Shown in pieces: positions 54,429-64,000 of a DNA stretch of 64,000 nt. The stretch is taken from contig JAQSEB010000014.1 of NCBI GenBank assembly GCA_030063045.1, positions 310,001 through 374,000 on the forward strand, in the 5' to 3' direction. The stretch comes from Pratylenchus scribneri. Lineage: Eukaryota > Nematoda > Chromadorea > Rhabditida > Pratylenchidae. The notes under the pieces are model-generated. The model was given only the letters and a program-made list of their open reading frames with translations, was not told the DNA's origin and searched no databases. The translations under genes were made by a program, and so were the position numbers. Positions within the stretch are counted from its first letter, which is position 1. Every line of letters starts with the position of its first letter.

Positions 54429-55185
54429 CGCCGAAATTCGATTTTCCTCATTCACACCGGCGGTGAATTTATTTTTATTTAATTATCTTTTATCTTCTAT
54501 TTCAGCGTTCTTTTGAATGGATTTTGCATTGTGCCGCAATGATTTCCATTTTCATAATTTGTTATTGTATTATAATTGTATGGCAAATGAATTAAAATAT
54601 TAATTAAATTTAATAATAATCCCAATAATTAAAGTATTGCTTTCGAGGCACTCGCCAATATATCAGTGACACTTATGCAAATTCAATGGGAACAAATAAG
54701 ACAAAAATGATGCAAAATTTACGGAAAAATATTCGAATGCGAGAATACAACAATCAAGTGACAACGGCACTCATTGTTCAGTTATAATATTAAATTGAAA
54801 ATATTGCCTAAAATTTTAATATTTTTATGATAAATTCCCCCAATTTCAGGCAATACTTCCAACGGTTGAAGTGATTGAATTGAGTTTACAAACAACTTTG
54901 CCAATATTCCTACCAAATGCTGGCACCGTCCATTTCATAGTCTATGCCTCCGTTCCACTTTATTTTATGCTCGTAATCCATCCCCAATAATATTCTGATT
55001 AATTTGGTTTAATCGATTCAAAAAGGTTTTGAACCCATTGGCCACGATGCTTTTGGTCAAACCATATCGTCGTGCCCTTATCAAATTATTTGGGTCCAAC
55101 AAAATGGTGAAACCAATCAGTCAAATCCAAACCGTCTATCCCACATGCAGCAAGGATATGCATCATCCCTCAACAATATTTTGAA
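54429..55185 (+). pseudogene. 5'-truncated Srd-like chemoreceptor
   Basis: Starts inside exon 5 (GCCGAAATTCGATTTTCCTC) and continues with exons 6 (54506-54577), 7 (from 54635), 8 and 9, close to the gene at 22284. After exon 7 the donor GTAATC has become TTATAA, so normal splicing is lost. Exons 1-4 are absent. The end CATCATCCCTCAACAATATT and TGA is intact. Confidence 0.85.
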
Positions 55186-55589
55186 CAATTTTTCTAATAT
55201 TTTCATAAATTTTAATATTTTTGATATATTTTCTTTTGCAAATTATTATGTAATAATATGATTAAATGATTGCAATTTGCGACGAATAGTAAATTAATAA
55301 TCAAAATTTATATCTACAAATTTTGTCCCACTTAAAATAAAAATAAAACATTAAATTTTTAGAGCAAATGAACTTATAAAAACAACTAAAATCACTATTA
55401 AAAATTTGTCAAAAATAATTTTAGAAAGAAAATTAATAAATTCATTAGAATTTTTCTATATATTTATGAATGATATTTTATTGCTAAATATCAATTTTTT
55501 CAATTTTTTATTAACAAAATTCAGGCTTCAAACAATGTTGACCATATTTCGATGATATTATTTATTATTTTCCTTAATCCTCCTTCTTT
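55186..55589. other. intergenic between Srd remnant and protease B
   Basis: AT-rich; matches 23745-24143. Confidence 0.6.
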
Positions 55590-57796
55590 CTAATCTTCAT
55601 TATAATTTTTGCATTTGACACCGGTCATCTGCTCCACCCATTCGCCATCAATTTTTTCAAACATATTTTCGCGTGGATTGCAATTATTTCCTCCGAGTAC
55701 GCCAATTTGATATTGTCGCCCATCATTCGTGTTGTTTCGAACCGCTAAAGCTGGACCACCACTGTCTCCCTTTACAAAAAATTATTTTTAATAAATTTTA
55801 AGCTATGAATTTTTTGTATTTCATTTGATACCCTCCTACTTTTTTGAAAAAAATGCATATTTTGGGGTTTTCGAGTTCAGAAAGTCCGAGCATTCTTTTT
55901 GAATTTGGATCAATTCAAATGGTACAAAAATAGGTTTAAAAAATTTATTTCGACGGCAGAATTGGATTAAAAGCAAAGAGAAATAAAATTATAAAATGTT
56001 AAACCGGGTTTTTGAACCATTCGGATTAATCCGAATTGAAAAAGAATGCCAAATTCGGATTCCTCGACCTAATTTTTCAAAAAAGAGAGAATACCAACCG
56101 AATTATTACCAATTTTACTGATTGATATAATTTAATTTCAAAAATTAAAATTACAAACCCCGCTGACTGTGTGTTGAGCGTTGGCTTCACTGCAAACTTT
56201 GGAAGGGCCATTTGGTGTCAAGCAAGAATGTGTGCGTACAATGTCCCATCGGAATACATCGGGAACAGGAAATGTCAGTCCTCCGATGCATGGGGCTAGT
56301 AAATTATGGATTATATTTTTATAATATTAAATATATTTAAAATTAAATTAATGTTAATAATTTTCCACATACCAACTGTACTTCCCCATCCAGCAATTGT
56401 GACATTTTCCTCAAAGTTGAAGGAGTCATTTAGGCCTAAACAGACTAGGCAAATGGGATGAACTGTTTCATCAAATTCAATATCTCGGCCCAACTGGAAA
56501 ATTCACAAATATAAAAATAGATTTAATTATTTTTTCTGCTCAAATGGCAAAAATAAATTAATAACCCACATCCAAAATGCCCTGATCGCGAAATATAGGA
56601 CCACCCCCTGTTTGGGTGTAATTTGGATGACGATGGATAGCCTGGATAGCAGCAGTTTTGTTGAGCACAATTCGATGGCCTCCATTTTTGTTTGCCGATC
56701 CATACACAACGATCATTGTATCGTTTTCCGTCATTCGATTAACAGAGCCACCGCAATGGCCACAAGTGAGCACATACCGGGGACTAATCAACGAACCAGT
56801 GAATAAACTTGAACGATTTTGACCATTTAGTTGGTAGGTGTATGACACATAAATCATCCATGGCATTTGCCGAATGTCGCCTTCCCATCCATTAATGAGC
56901 TATTAAAATATATTTTAATTGAAGAAAATTATGGATTCAAAAGATTTAATTATTCATTTTAGAGCATGAAATTGTACATTCATGATTAAATAGAGATTGA
57001 CAGTTGAGTTGATTCCCCGGGAATGGGGATGCGTTAGGGCACAAATTTACGGGGAAAATCTCGGACTGTCCCGGGGACAGACTTTTTCTGGTACGGAGAT
57101 TAGGGGATGCAACGGAGATTTTTTGAGGACCACCGGCGGAGCTCCGAGGATGAATGAAGTCGGGGATTAAGGAAAATTTTAAAATAAATTTTTATTTTTC
57201 GCTTAAAATTTTTTAAATTTGTGATAATTTTATGCTTGTACCTAATTATCATCCTTCTTTATAAATTCCTTTCAAATTTCCATTAAGCACAAGAGTGTAC
57301 ATTTGAAATTTTGTGTAACTAAATACTAAATTGGGCAATTTTATTTAGCATTAAATTTTGATATTAAAATTAGGATGTAATTTGGAAAGGAAAAAATTAA
57401 TGTATTCATTTGATCGGCGGCATCTTTTTGCCTTTATAAGAAATTTTTTTTAGTTGCTCTATATTTTTCCTTACAAAATGCCATTAATTAATCGTTGTTG
57501 CCGATAGGCACTATCGAAGAAAAAATTTTGAATTTGGTCCTTCCAATTCCACCCTCCCAAAAACGGGATGAGGGCACCTTACGCGATATTATAATAATCA
57601 AATCAAAGAGACTTACCCGTTTCACTCGTTTATGTGCATTTTGGCTCATTTCACTGCTATATGCTGGATTTTTGTATGTCATGCATTTTTGACGATGATT
57701 TTTTCTTACTTTCTTTGCTGCTGTTGAATAATTGATAATAAAAGCAGCCAAAATCCACAAATAAATCATCAAGGGAAGGAGACGGGATCCATTCAT
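55590..57796 (-). CDS. trypsin-like secreted serine protease (copy B)
   Basis: Five exons (57796-57617, 56899-56570, 56493-56373, 56295-56159, 55769-55590) give 948 bases, 315 residues. Same design as copy A: signal peptide MNGSRLLPLMIYLWILAAFI, propeptide ending HKRVKR, mature start LINGWEGD, catalytic LTCGHC, RDQGILD and GDSGGP. Differences include GGGPIF for GGGRPIF. Intron 1 lacks the satellite of copy A but holds a GC-rich insert at about 57010-57170. Introns 2 and 3 are short. Both copies look intact, so the pair may be diverging in specificity. Confidence 0.88.
57010..57170. repeat. G-rich insert in protease B intron 1
   Basis: CCCCGGGAATGGGGATGCG, GTCCCGGGGACAG and CACCGGCGGAGCTCCG stand out from the intron and are absent in copy A. 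Probably a transposon fragment; ends not resolved. Confidence 0.5.
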
Positions 57797-59620
57797 TTTT
57801 GGTTTATTTGAATTGAATTCCAATTCCAGGAATGCCCTTTTGTACAAACTTTCCCAATTCATTTACTCCCTTTTAAAGGGCCACATTTCTCATTTTATTC
57901 AAATCCACTTTCGCCCTTTCATACTGGAATTAAAATGCAAATAGCATCCGAATTGAAAAGCCACCATGAAATAAATCTATCATTTTGTTTGTCCGATAGA
58001 AATGTGGATTTGGCCACCCATATTTCAATATTCCAAATATTTCATGCTTAAATTTTATGATTTGAGTGAGGATTTGAATAAATGGAATGTGTAAACCAGA
58101 TTAATTCCAATATTTTCGGGAAAACTGGTTTTCGTTGTGGTCACAGATATGCATTAAAATAATCAAAATAGCTTTCGTTTTTTAATTTTAATTTTTTTTG
58201 TTAATATTTTGTCCTTTTTCTCTGGGTATTTTTGGGGTCAATAACAGCAGAGATGCGAAACCGGCGGAAACGAAGATGGAGCAAACGTTTAAGTTCATAA
58301 AAAATGTCACTCGGCGGAGTGTTCTTCTAATCATAGTATTCTTTTTACGCAATATATACTTTTCCATCAAATCATATTTTTACTTTTTATAGTTTTATGA
58401 AAAAACATAGTGCTAAATATGTTCACAATTTGCCATTGTCTAGACTTGTTTATTGGTAATTTTTTTTAAAACAAAAGAGCCATTTTTAGGGATAGATTTG
58501 AAATCATCGTAAATTTTTGATTAGATTAATTTCTATTAATTGCGATCATAAAGCATAATATTGGCATAGGAGTGTGCACGGACCAGGCCCTGGATCGAAG
58601 CAGGTCGGGTTTAGGCCCGGAAGCCCGGTAGGAAATATAAACCCAAACATTTTCCATAAAATTTTTAACATTTTTTTGAAATTTTTAATTAAAATTTTAT
58701 TTTTTCTCATCATTTTTGCACAACTTCTTTTCAATTTTTTTCTTTTTAAAATTTTTTTTTCTATGGATAATCAAATTTTGCAAAAAAAATTTAAAATTTT
58801 AATACCCGGATTTTAGGCAGGCCGAGGCGAAAAATCGTCGGGCTGGGCTGGGCCCGGATTTCTTGAGCCCGTGCACACCCCTGCTTATTGGCATTAATAA
58901 AAATGTTCGATCGGTATCCAATGAAGATGGAAAATAAAAAATTACTTGGAATTAAATTATAAAATTTTTCTATGATTGGATTAATTTTTCATGCTTTATT
59001 TATAAATATAAATATTAATTGACAAAATTAAATACATTTTAATATTATATATTTACAATAAAATTTATACTCCCAAAAACGAATAATTATTCAAAATTAA
59101 AATATTAAAAATTTTTAATTACCAAAAAATGTTTTTTTTTTCACAAAATTGCACTTTTGAAATCATTTCCAATATTCGTAATTAATGAACAGAGGAATAA
59201 ATTTATTTAATTGCAGTTTTCTTTTCTCGTTATCAATCCTGCACTTTTTAAGGAGAGAGCAAATACATAAATAAATTTGATTTGATGAGAAAAAAAATTG
59301 TAAAAAATGTCCTGAAAGTGCAGTCGTAATTTGGGCAGAAGATCAAAATTATTCATATTGGAGAAAATTCACCAAATAAAAAACAAAGTGCATTGTTTTT
59401 ATCACAAATTACGGAAATTTTCCACCAATTTTACGATGTCCTCACTGATCAGCAAAATGCACTGTTGCGGAATTGCCTTTAAAAGGCCCTCCATCGATGG
59501 AATGGGATCAATCCAGCTTCTTCACATAAATTCATTAATTATTCAATTCCATTTTGTGCCATCATCAAAATCGTCAATCAAAAAAATCCCATTTTGTGCC
59601 ATCAAAATCGTCAATCAAAA
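57797..59620. other. intergenic between protease B and secreted gene 2
   Basis: Matches 26738-27864 of copy 1 except for about 700 bases at 58350-59050, which include the hAT-like MITE at 58567-58883. ORFs here (58188-58370 minus, 59331-59624 plus) lack support. Confidence 0.5.
58567..58883. mobile_element. hAT-like MITE
   Basis: Ends TAGGAGTGTGCACGG and CGTGCACACCCCTG are inverted with two mismatches. TATTGGCA lies just left (58559-58566) and two bases beyond the right end (58886-58893). The interior has GGCCCGG-type motifs near both ends around an AT-rich core. Confidence 0.75.
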
Positions 59621-60414
59621 ATGAAATTGTGCTCAATCATTTTGACCGTTTTCCTCTACATGGCCTTTGTGTTGACTTTTGCTGGCCAAATTGGATTTCC
59701 GATTTTTGCCATCGCCGGGTGAAATTTTGATTTGTATAAAATTTAAATATTAAAACAATTTTTATCTTAAATAGGAAAAATTTTTCCGTATCCTCATACT
59801 TTTTGCAATATTAGAATGAGTTTGTCAACGATTTCTAATCATTTTATTAATTAGAAATAATTTTTTTTAGTCATTTTAAAATTTTTCTAATCTTTACTCT
59901 ATTTTGATGAATTTCAAGTTGTAATCGTACTATTGAAAAATGAAGAATAAAAAATAATAAAAAATTAGGCATATTTTAACAGACAAAAAAACGATAAACA
60001 GCTAAAAGAATTTAATTTAATTTTTAGAAAATAGTATTAAAAAATTGAATTTATATTTCATTTTCCAATATTCCAGGAATTGCTGCGAATGTCAAATGTG
60101 TGAGGGTGGCACTTATTCGGACAATTGTGAATTAGAATGCGGTCCCAAAGCAAGGCCATTGGCCATTGTGCGCGATGGTGATCCAATTCCAAACAGGATT
60201 AATGCGGAACAGCAAATGCTCAATTTGGAAGTGCCACAAAAGGAAATACTCGCAAGAATGGCAGAATGGAAAAAGCCTGCCCCAAAATATGGTCGAGGAA
60301 TCCTGGCAAAGGTACACCAAAATTTTAATTTATTTCTGATTAATTTTCCTATTTTAATTTTAGTATGCGGCCCAAATGAGCAATGCCAGCGAAGGAGCAG
60401 CCACAGACAATTAA
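59621..60414 (+). CDS. small secreted cysteine-bearing protein (copy 2)
   Basis: Three exons (59621-59718, 60077-60311, 60364-60414) give 384 bases, 127 residues. Signal peptide as in copy 1. The cysteine cluster reads NCCECQMCEGGTYSDNCELEC, then the shared RPLAIVRDGDPIPNRINAEQ and RMAEWKKPAPKY. The cysteine-rich part differs strongly from copy 1 while the central block is unchanged, which suggests different selection on the two parts. Intron 1 has a single copy of the unit that is repeated four times in copy 1. Confidence 0.8.
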
Positions 60415-60805
60415 TTCATTTGAATGATGATGGATGGAGGCAATAAATAATTCAAATTCAATTTTTTTGATCAAATTAGATTTATTTTTCTGTTAAATAC
60501 TAATTTTCCAATTATTATTTTTTTTTATATAAAATTGATTGACCAAATACATTTTTTTTGCAAATTAATAAGTCATCTTCTACGTGAGAAAATTTAACTA
60601 AATAATGAAAATTCAAAGTAAAACAATATTAATTTATAATATATAATAATTTTGGGCAATTGTGCCATTTGACAAAAGGGAGAATTGTACAAAGATAGAA
60701 ACAGCGATGGATTTGTAAAAAAATATAAAACATAAATTGGATGAAGGAAAGATGCTGGAAAATATAAAATGAATTGCAATTAGAGAGTATTGGTAATTCT
60801 CTCTT
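60415..60805. other. intergenic between convergent genes
   Basis: AT-rich 3' flanks of secreted gene 2 and the intact receptor; no structure seen. Confidence 0.6.
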
Positions 60806-61877
60806 TTAGTTCTTTTGGGTCCAATTGTTGATTTGAGCTCGAGTGTTTTTGGTTGATGAAACTGTCGTAATGGAATTAATATTATTCGTGGATGATGATT
60901 TTTTGAAAAAACAAAATATTCTTCCCAATTGCTTTTTAACATCTTTGCGGAAGTCACGGACCAAAAAAAGTAAGCAAATCTCCTCAGTGCAGACGGTTAA
61001 TAAACCGGTAAAAAACGATATCCACGTCATAATCAAAAGAGGAATTAGCGGCCAATCTTTAGGTATGTTATTAGCTATTGGTTGATAGATGAGATAGCGA
61101 AAAGATGACATAAACAGGCAAGAAAAGCAGACGATCAAAATTCGGAATTGATCCTTTTCGCTAGAAGCATTTGACATTGTTGGATTTTTCTTATCTAATT
61201 TAAAAAAATGAATATTTTTTGTTATTTTCGGAGGATGATTTACATTTTAGCCAGATCAATTGGCAAGTGAGTGCCGCATAGCAAATTGCTCCAGTGCCCA
61301 TGCAAATTCGGTGAATTAATAAGAATGGCGAAGTAATATCTATTATGCCATATCTGTCCATTTGCTCCAATGGGGTAACAATCAATGAAAAGAGCCAAAG
61401 AAAAGCACAAATTATGTAAAAATTCCTTTAATTGATCAAATTTATAATTTTATTAATGAAATAATCAATCAATATTCTATTTACCATTTCTTTGTAGAAA
61501 ACCAATTATAATGGAATGGGAAAATAATTGAATGGGCTCGATTCACTGCCAATGCCAAAATATGCGTTGCCAAAAGAATATTACAAAACGTTATACTCCC
61601 ATTGCTCAAATGGACAATAATTGGTGGATATGCATTAAAAATATAGCTCATAAGGTAGGATGGCATTTGTGAAAACAGATAAAGCAGGCTTCCAATTGCC
61701 TAAAATTTTTATTATTTATATAGATTTAATTTTAAATACCCTGCTGAAGACGATGATCATTGCCAGTCTCGATTTGGCTAATTTCCAAAGCGGATGTAGG
61801 AAAATGAACAAAAAGGTGAAGATTAATAAAAAGTGGAAAAATAATCGAATGAGCCAATCATATTTTAGTTCTACCAT
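60806..61877 (-). CDS. Srv/Srg-like chemoreceptor, intact copy
   Basis: Four exons (61877-61740, 61699-61485, 61425-61244, 61194-60806) give 924 bases, 307 residues. Helix 1 is WLIRLFFHFLLIFTFLFIFL; then SLLYLFSQMPSYLMSYIFNA, helix 3 with LATHILALAVNRAHSIIFPF and HYNWFSTKKW, which recalls the NRxxxIxFP...W motif of the Srg/Srv group; later RICMGTGAICYAALTCQLIW and a cytoplasmic tail with FRKDVKKQLGRIFCFFKK. The start at 61877 (MVELKYDW) is chosen because it is shared with the broken copy; an ATG 21 bases upstream is not. This copy lets the lesion in 29233-40906 be read exactly. Confidence 0.85.
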
Positions 61878-62510
61878 TTCTTTAGGGAAAATTTTCAATT
61901 GATGTTATGTTAAATAAGATCTTTTCTTGTAATTTAGTGTATTTATAAAATTGTTGATCTGCAATCAATTATTAATGTTTTAGTTTAGTTGTGCTAATGA
62001 GCGAATAATAAAAATTAAAAAATATATAATTTAAGCTCCTTTTGGTAATGCGGCAAATGATTTTCAACGAGGAAATTAATTTCTTTATAAACCAAATGAA
62101 CTTTTGATGTGAGCCTTAATAAGAAGGAAATTAAAACAAGTAAATTAACAAAATTAAAACACGCAAATTTTATGGGTGGTCTTCCCATCAAAATTCTTAT
62201 GTAATAAATTCATTTGAACAATTCTAAAAATTCCTTTTTAAATTTTATGATTTTTTGTCAACTTTTTTGCGTGCTTTAATTCTCATTAAAAATTTTTCGG
62301 AATTTCATCGTATGTTTGGCACTTCTTTTCTGCATTATTAGCAAAGTGCAAACTTACAAAAAATAAATTGGCTAACTTTTTCGATAAATTTGATTTTTTA
62401 ATGATTTAATTTTGATTACTTTGAAATTTTAACTTCAAAAAATTTATCGAAGGAAAAATTATATAAATATTAAATCAAATAATTAATTATAAATTAGCAT
62501 AAATAATTTA
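61878..62510. other. receptor upstream region
   Basis: AT-rich; matches copy 1 at 40907-41336 and then 50496 on, with the element 2 target site near 62310. Confidence 0.6.
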
Positions 62511-63003
62511 ATGGACTCATTCAAAAGATCATTGCATGGAATGTGCAATTTGTTGATCGCATTGGATTGCTTCTTCTCCCTTTTTGATGGTCCTCAATCC
62601 TCATGGGCATGGATCGGCTGCTCTCTGTGTTCTATTTCTATCCAATTTGACAGTAGAATGGGGACGACAGAATCTCTTTTGAACAAATATTCTTGCTAAA
62701 TTGAAATACCAGATACCACCAAAATTTTCGCCTAATAATTAATTATATTGTTAAAAATTTTTTTTATCAAATTTACTTTCGAATTTTCTCCATTTGTTAA
62801 AAAAACAAATTTAATTCATTTCTAATTATTTTTGGCTTTATTTTCCCATTTTATATTTCAATATTTTTAATGTTTTTACAGGTATAAAAAAGGAATAAAA
62901 TCTACAAAATATATTTTCTCATTGTTTATGGACTGTTGATTATTTTCCTCTATGCTGGCTATGATTTTTGGGTGATGTTCATGGATTTATTGCCTAGTTA
63001 GGA
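62511..63003 (+). pseudogene. decayed chemoreceptor remnant
   Basis: Matches 51146-51474. The GATCGGCTGCTC and YKKGIKSTKYIFSLFMDC-like portions are present, but the frame is broken several times. Confidence 0.55.
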
Positions 63004-63089
63004 ATTTGGATGTGTAAGCTTTTTAAATGAATATATGAAATATGAATAGAGCATTAAATTTGAGAAAATTTTTACACAATTTTGTCTTA

Positions 63090-63424
63090 CCCTGGAATCA
63101 CAATGGAGCTGGAAAACGCGGCGATTTTTGTTGCATTCTATCGCCATTCTCTCCAAAGTTATGTAGTGATTTATGTATCTATCGCTTACCCGCTCAGCGG
63201 GTTCTATAAAAATCGCAGTGTTTTATAAAGAAAAAGAGTAGTTCTACTTACCCTTTTACTTCCCCGCTAGAACTGCTCTTTTTCTTTATAAAACACTGCG
63301 ATTTTTATGGAACCCGCTGAGCGGGTAAGCGATAGATACATAGATCATTACATAACTTTGGAGAGAATGGCGATAGAATGCAACAAAAATCGCCGCGTTT
63401 TCCCGCTCCATTGTGATTCCAGGG
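63090..63424. mobile_element. near-perfect foldback MITE with TTA target duplication
   Basis: 335 bp from CCCTGGAATCACAATGGAGC to its inverse complement. Arms of about 160 bases are almost perfect; the centre is a dozen bases. TTA is present on both sides (63087-63089, 63425-63427) and once in the unoccupied site of copy 1 near 51512. The TTA duplication fits PIF/Harbinger-type MITEs. Confidence 0.92.
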
Positions 63425-63427
63425 TTA

Positions 63428-63924
63428 ATTTGCAACAATTTCAAAAAGATAGTAAATGTGACATCTTATTTTTATAGATTTATATTTATATCATTAAATT
63501 TCATTTTAAAATGAGATATTTCATTTCTCCACATTTAACCAGAAAATAATATATTATTAATTGCGATTAAAAATTAAAATTGTCACATGTCACTTCCTTA
63601 TTTGAGAAAGAGTATATACTATATAATATATTTTATGGTACTTCAATTGTAAAGAAAATTGCGCATAAATTATGTGATTTTGATCGAGGGAAAATTCATT
63701 GGGAAATTTAGCCAAAATCGAAAATTGGTCATTTATCTGCCAAATGAACACCACACCCAAAAGAAGCGAATTAATCTTAAATAAAATGATGCTTCGTCAG
63801 CTGGATTCCTAATTTTGTATGCATTTGTCGAATAATATTCAAATTCAAGTCAATTTATATAATCCCGGGGAGAGGTTATTTCCAATTTTGTGAACTTTTT
63901 AATATGCAATAATTTTAGTATAAT
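63428..63924. other. intergenic
   Basis: AT-rich; similarity to copy 1 fades by about 63500. No gene seen. Confidence 0.5.
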
Positions 63925-64000
63925 ATGAAAGATATTGAAGAAGAAGAAAAAGAATGGCCACATCGGTCAGTTAGTTTGGGTGGAGTGAAGAATTTGGCAA
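63925..64000 (+). CDS. possible 5' end of a gene, cut by window end
   Basis: Open frame starting MKDIEEEEKEWPHRSVSLGG and running out of the window. An AATTTTAG acceptor-like site sits five bases before the ATG, as for a trans-spliced nematode mRNA. Too short to assign. Confidence 0.4.
   Translation, partial: MKDIEEEEKEWPHRSVSLGGVKNLA

Larger units (their letters stand above)
54429..63500. repeat. segmental duplication, copy 2
   Basis: Collinear with 23030-51590 minus the two LTR elements. It has its own insertions at about 58400-59040 and 63090-63424. The left boundary cuts into exon 5 of an Srd-like gene. Confidence 0.9.

Noticed and set aside
58188..58816. Small ORFs around the hAT-like MITE
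   Set aside because: They run across element ends and AT-rich sequence, with no conservation in copy 1.

Overview
This window is AT-rich nuclear DNA from a nematode. The evidence is a set of genes for nematode-specific chemoreceptor families (Sra/Srab/Sre-like, Srd-like, Srsx-like and Srv/Srg-like seven-helix receptors), short introns of 40-60 bases, and BEL/Pao retrotransposons of nematode type. A secreted expansin-like (double-psi beta-barrel) gene hints at, but does not prove, a plant- or fungus-associated clade. Most genes are split into short exons, so all gene models here were built by hand from splice sites, reading phase and paralogue comparison.

Layout. 1-7 kb: the 3' end of one Sra-like receptor, a small LITAF-domain gene, a complete Sra-like receptor, an expansin-like secreted gene (minus), a foldback element and a lysine-rich secreted gene (minus). 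7.5-12 kb: an Srsx-like receptor whose fourth intron holds about 2.1 kb of TTCTA satellite. 14.8-23.7 kb: two Srd-like receptors around a third Sra-like receptor, with several hAT-like and TA-flanked MITEs in introns and a 950-bp hAT-like element carrying its own minisatellite. 24-29 kb: a trypsin-like protease (minus) with a satellite in intron 1, then a small cysteine-bearing secreted gene.

29-50 kb holds two young LTR retrotransposons. The first (29424-40022) is an env-bearing BEL/Pao element with matching 651-bp LTRs and a separate small ORF upstream of the 3' LTR; it sits inside the last exon of a chemoreceptor gene, which it breaks. The second (41337-50491) has 1529-bp LTRs with two visible differences. 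It keeps gag, protease, RT and RNase H in one open ORF, but no integrase is visible, and its LTR carries an array of short hairpins.

50.5-64 kb: a receptor remnant, a frameshifted mitochondrial ribosomal protein S28 gene, a 1.8-kb 26-bp satellite, a CCCTAA-rich tract, and then a second copy of the 23-51.6 kb block: truncated Srd-like pseudogene, protease, secreted gene, intact Srv/Srg-like receptor and receptor remnant. This second copy lacks both LTR elements and so gives the empty sites that define their target duplications. The window thus shows a chemosensory and secreted-protein gene cluster shaped by segmental duplication, local gene conversion and heavy recent transposition.
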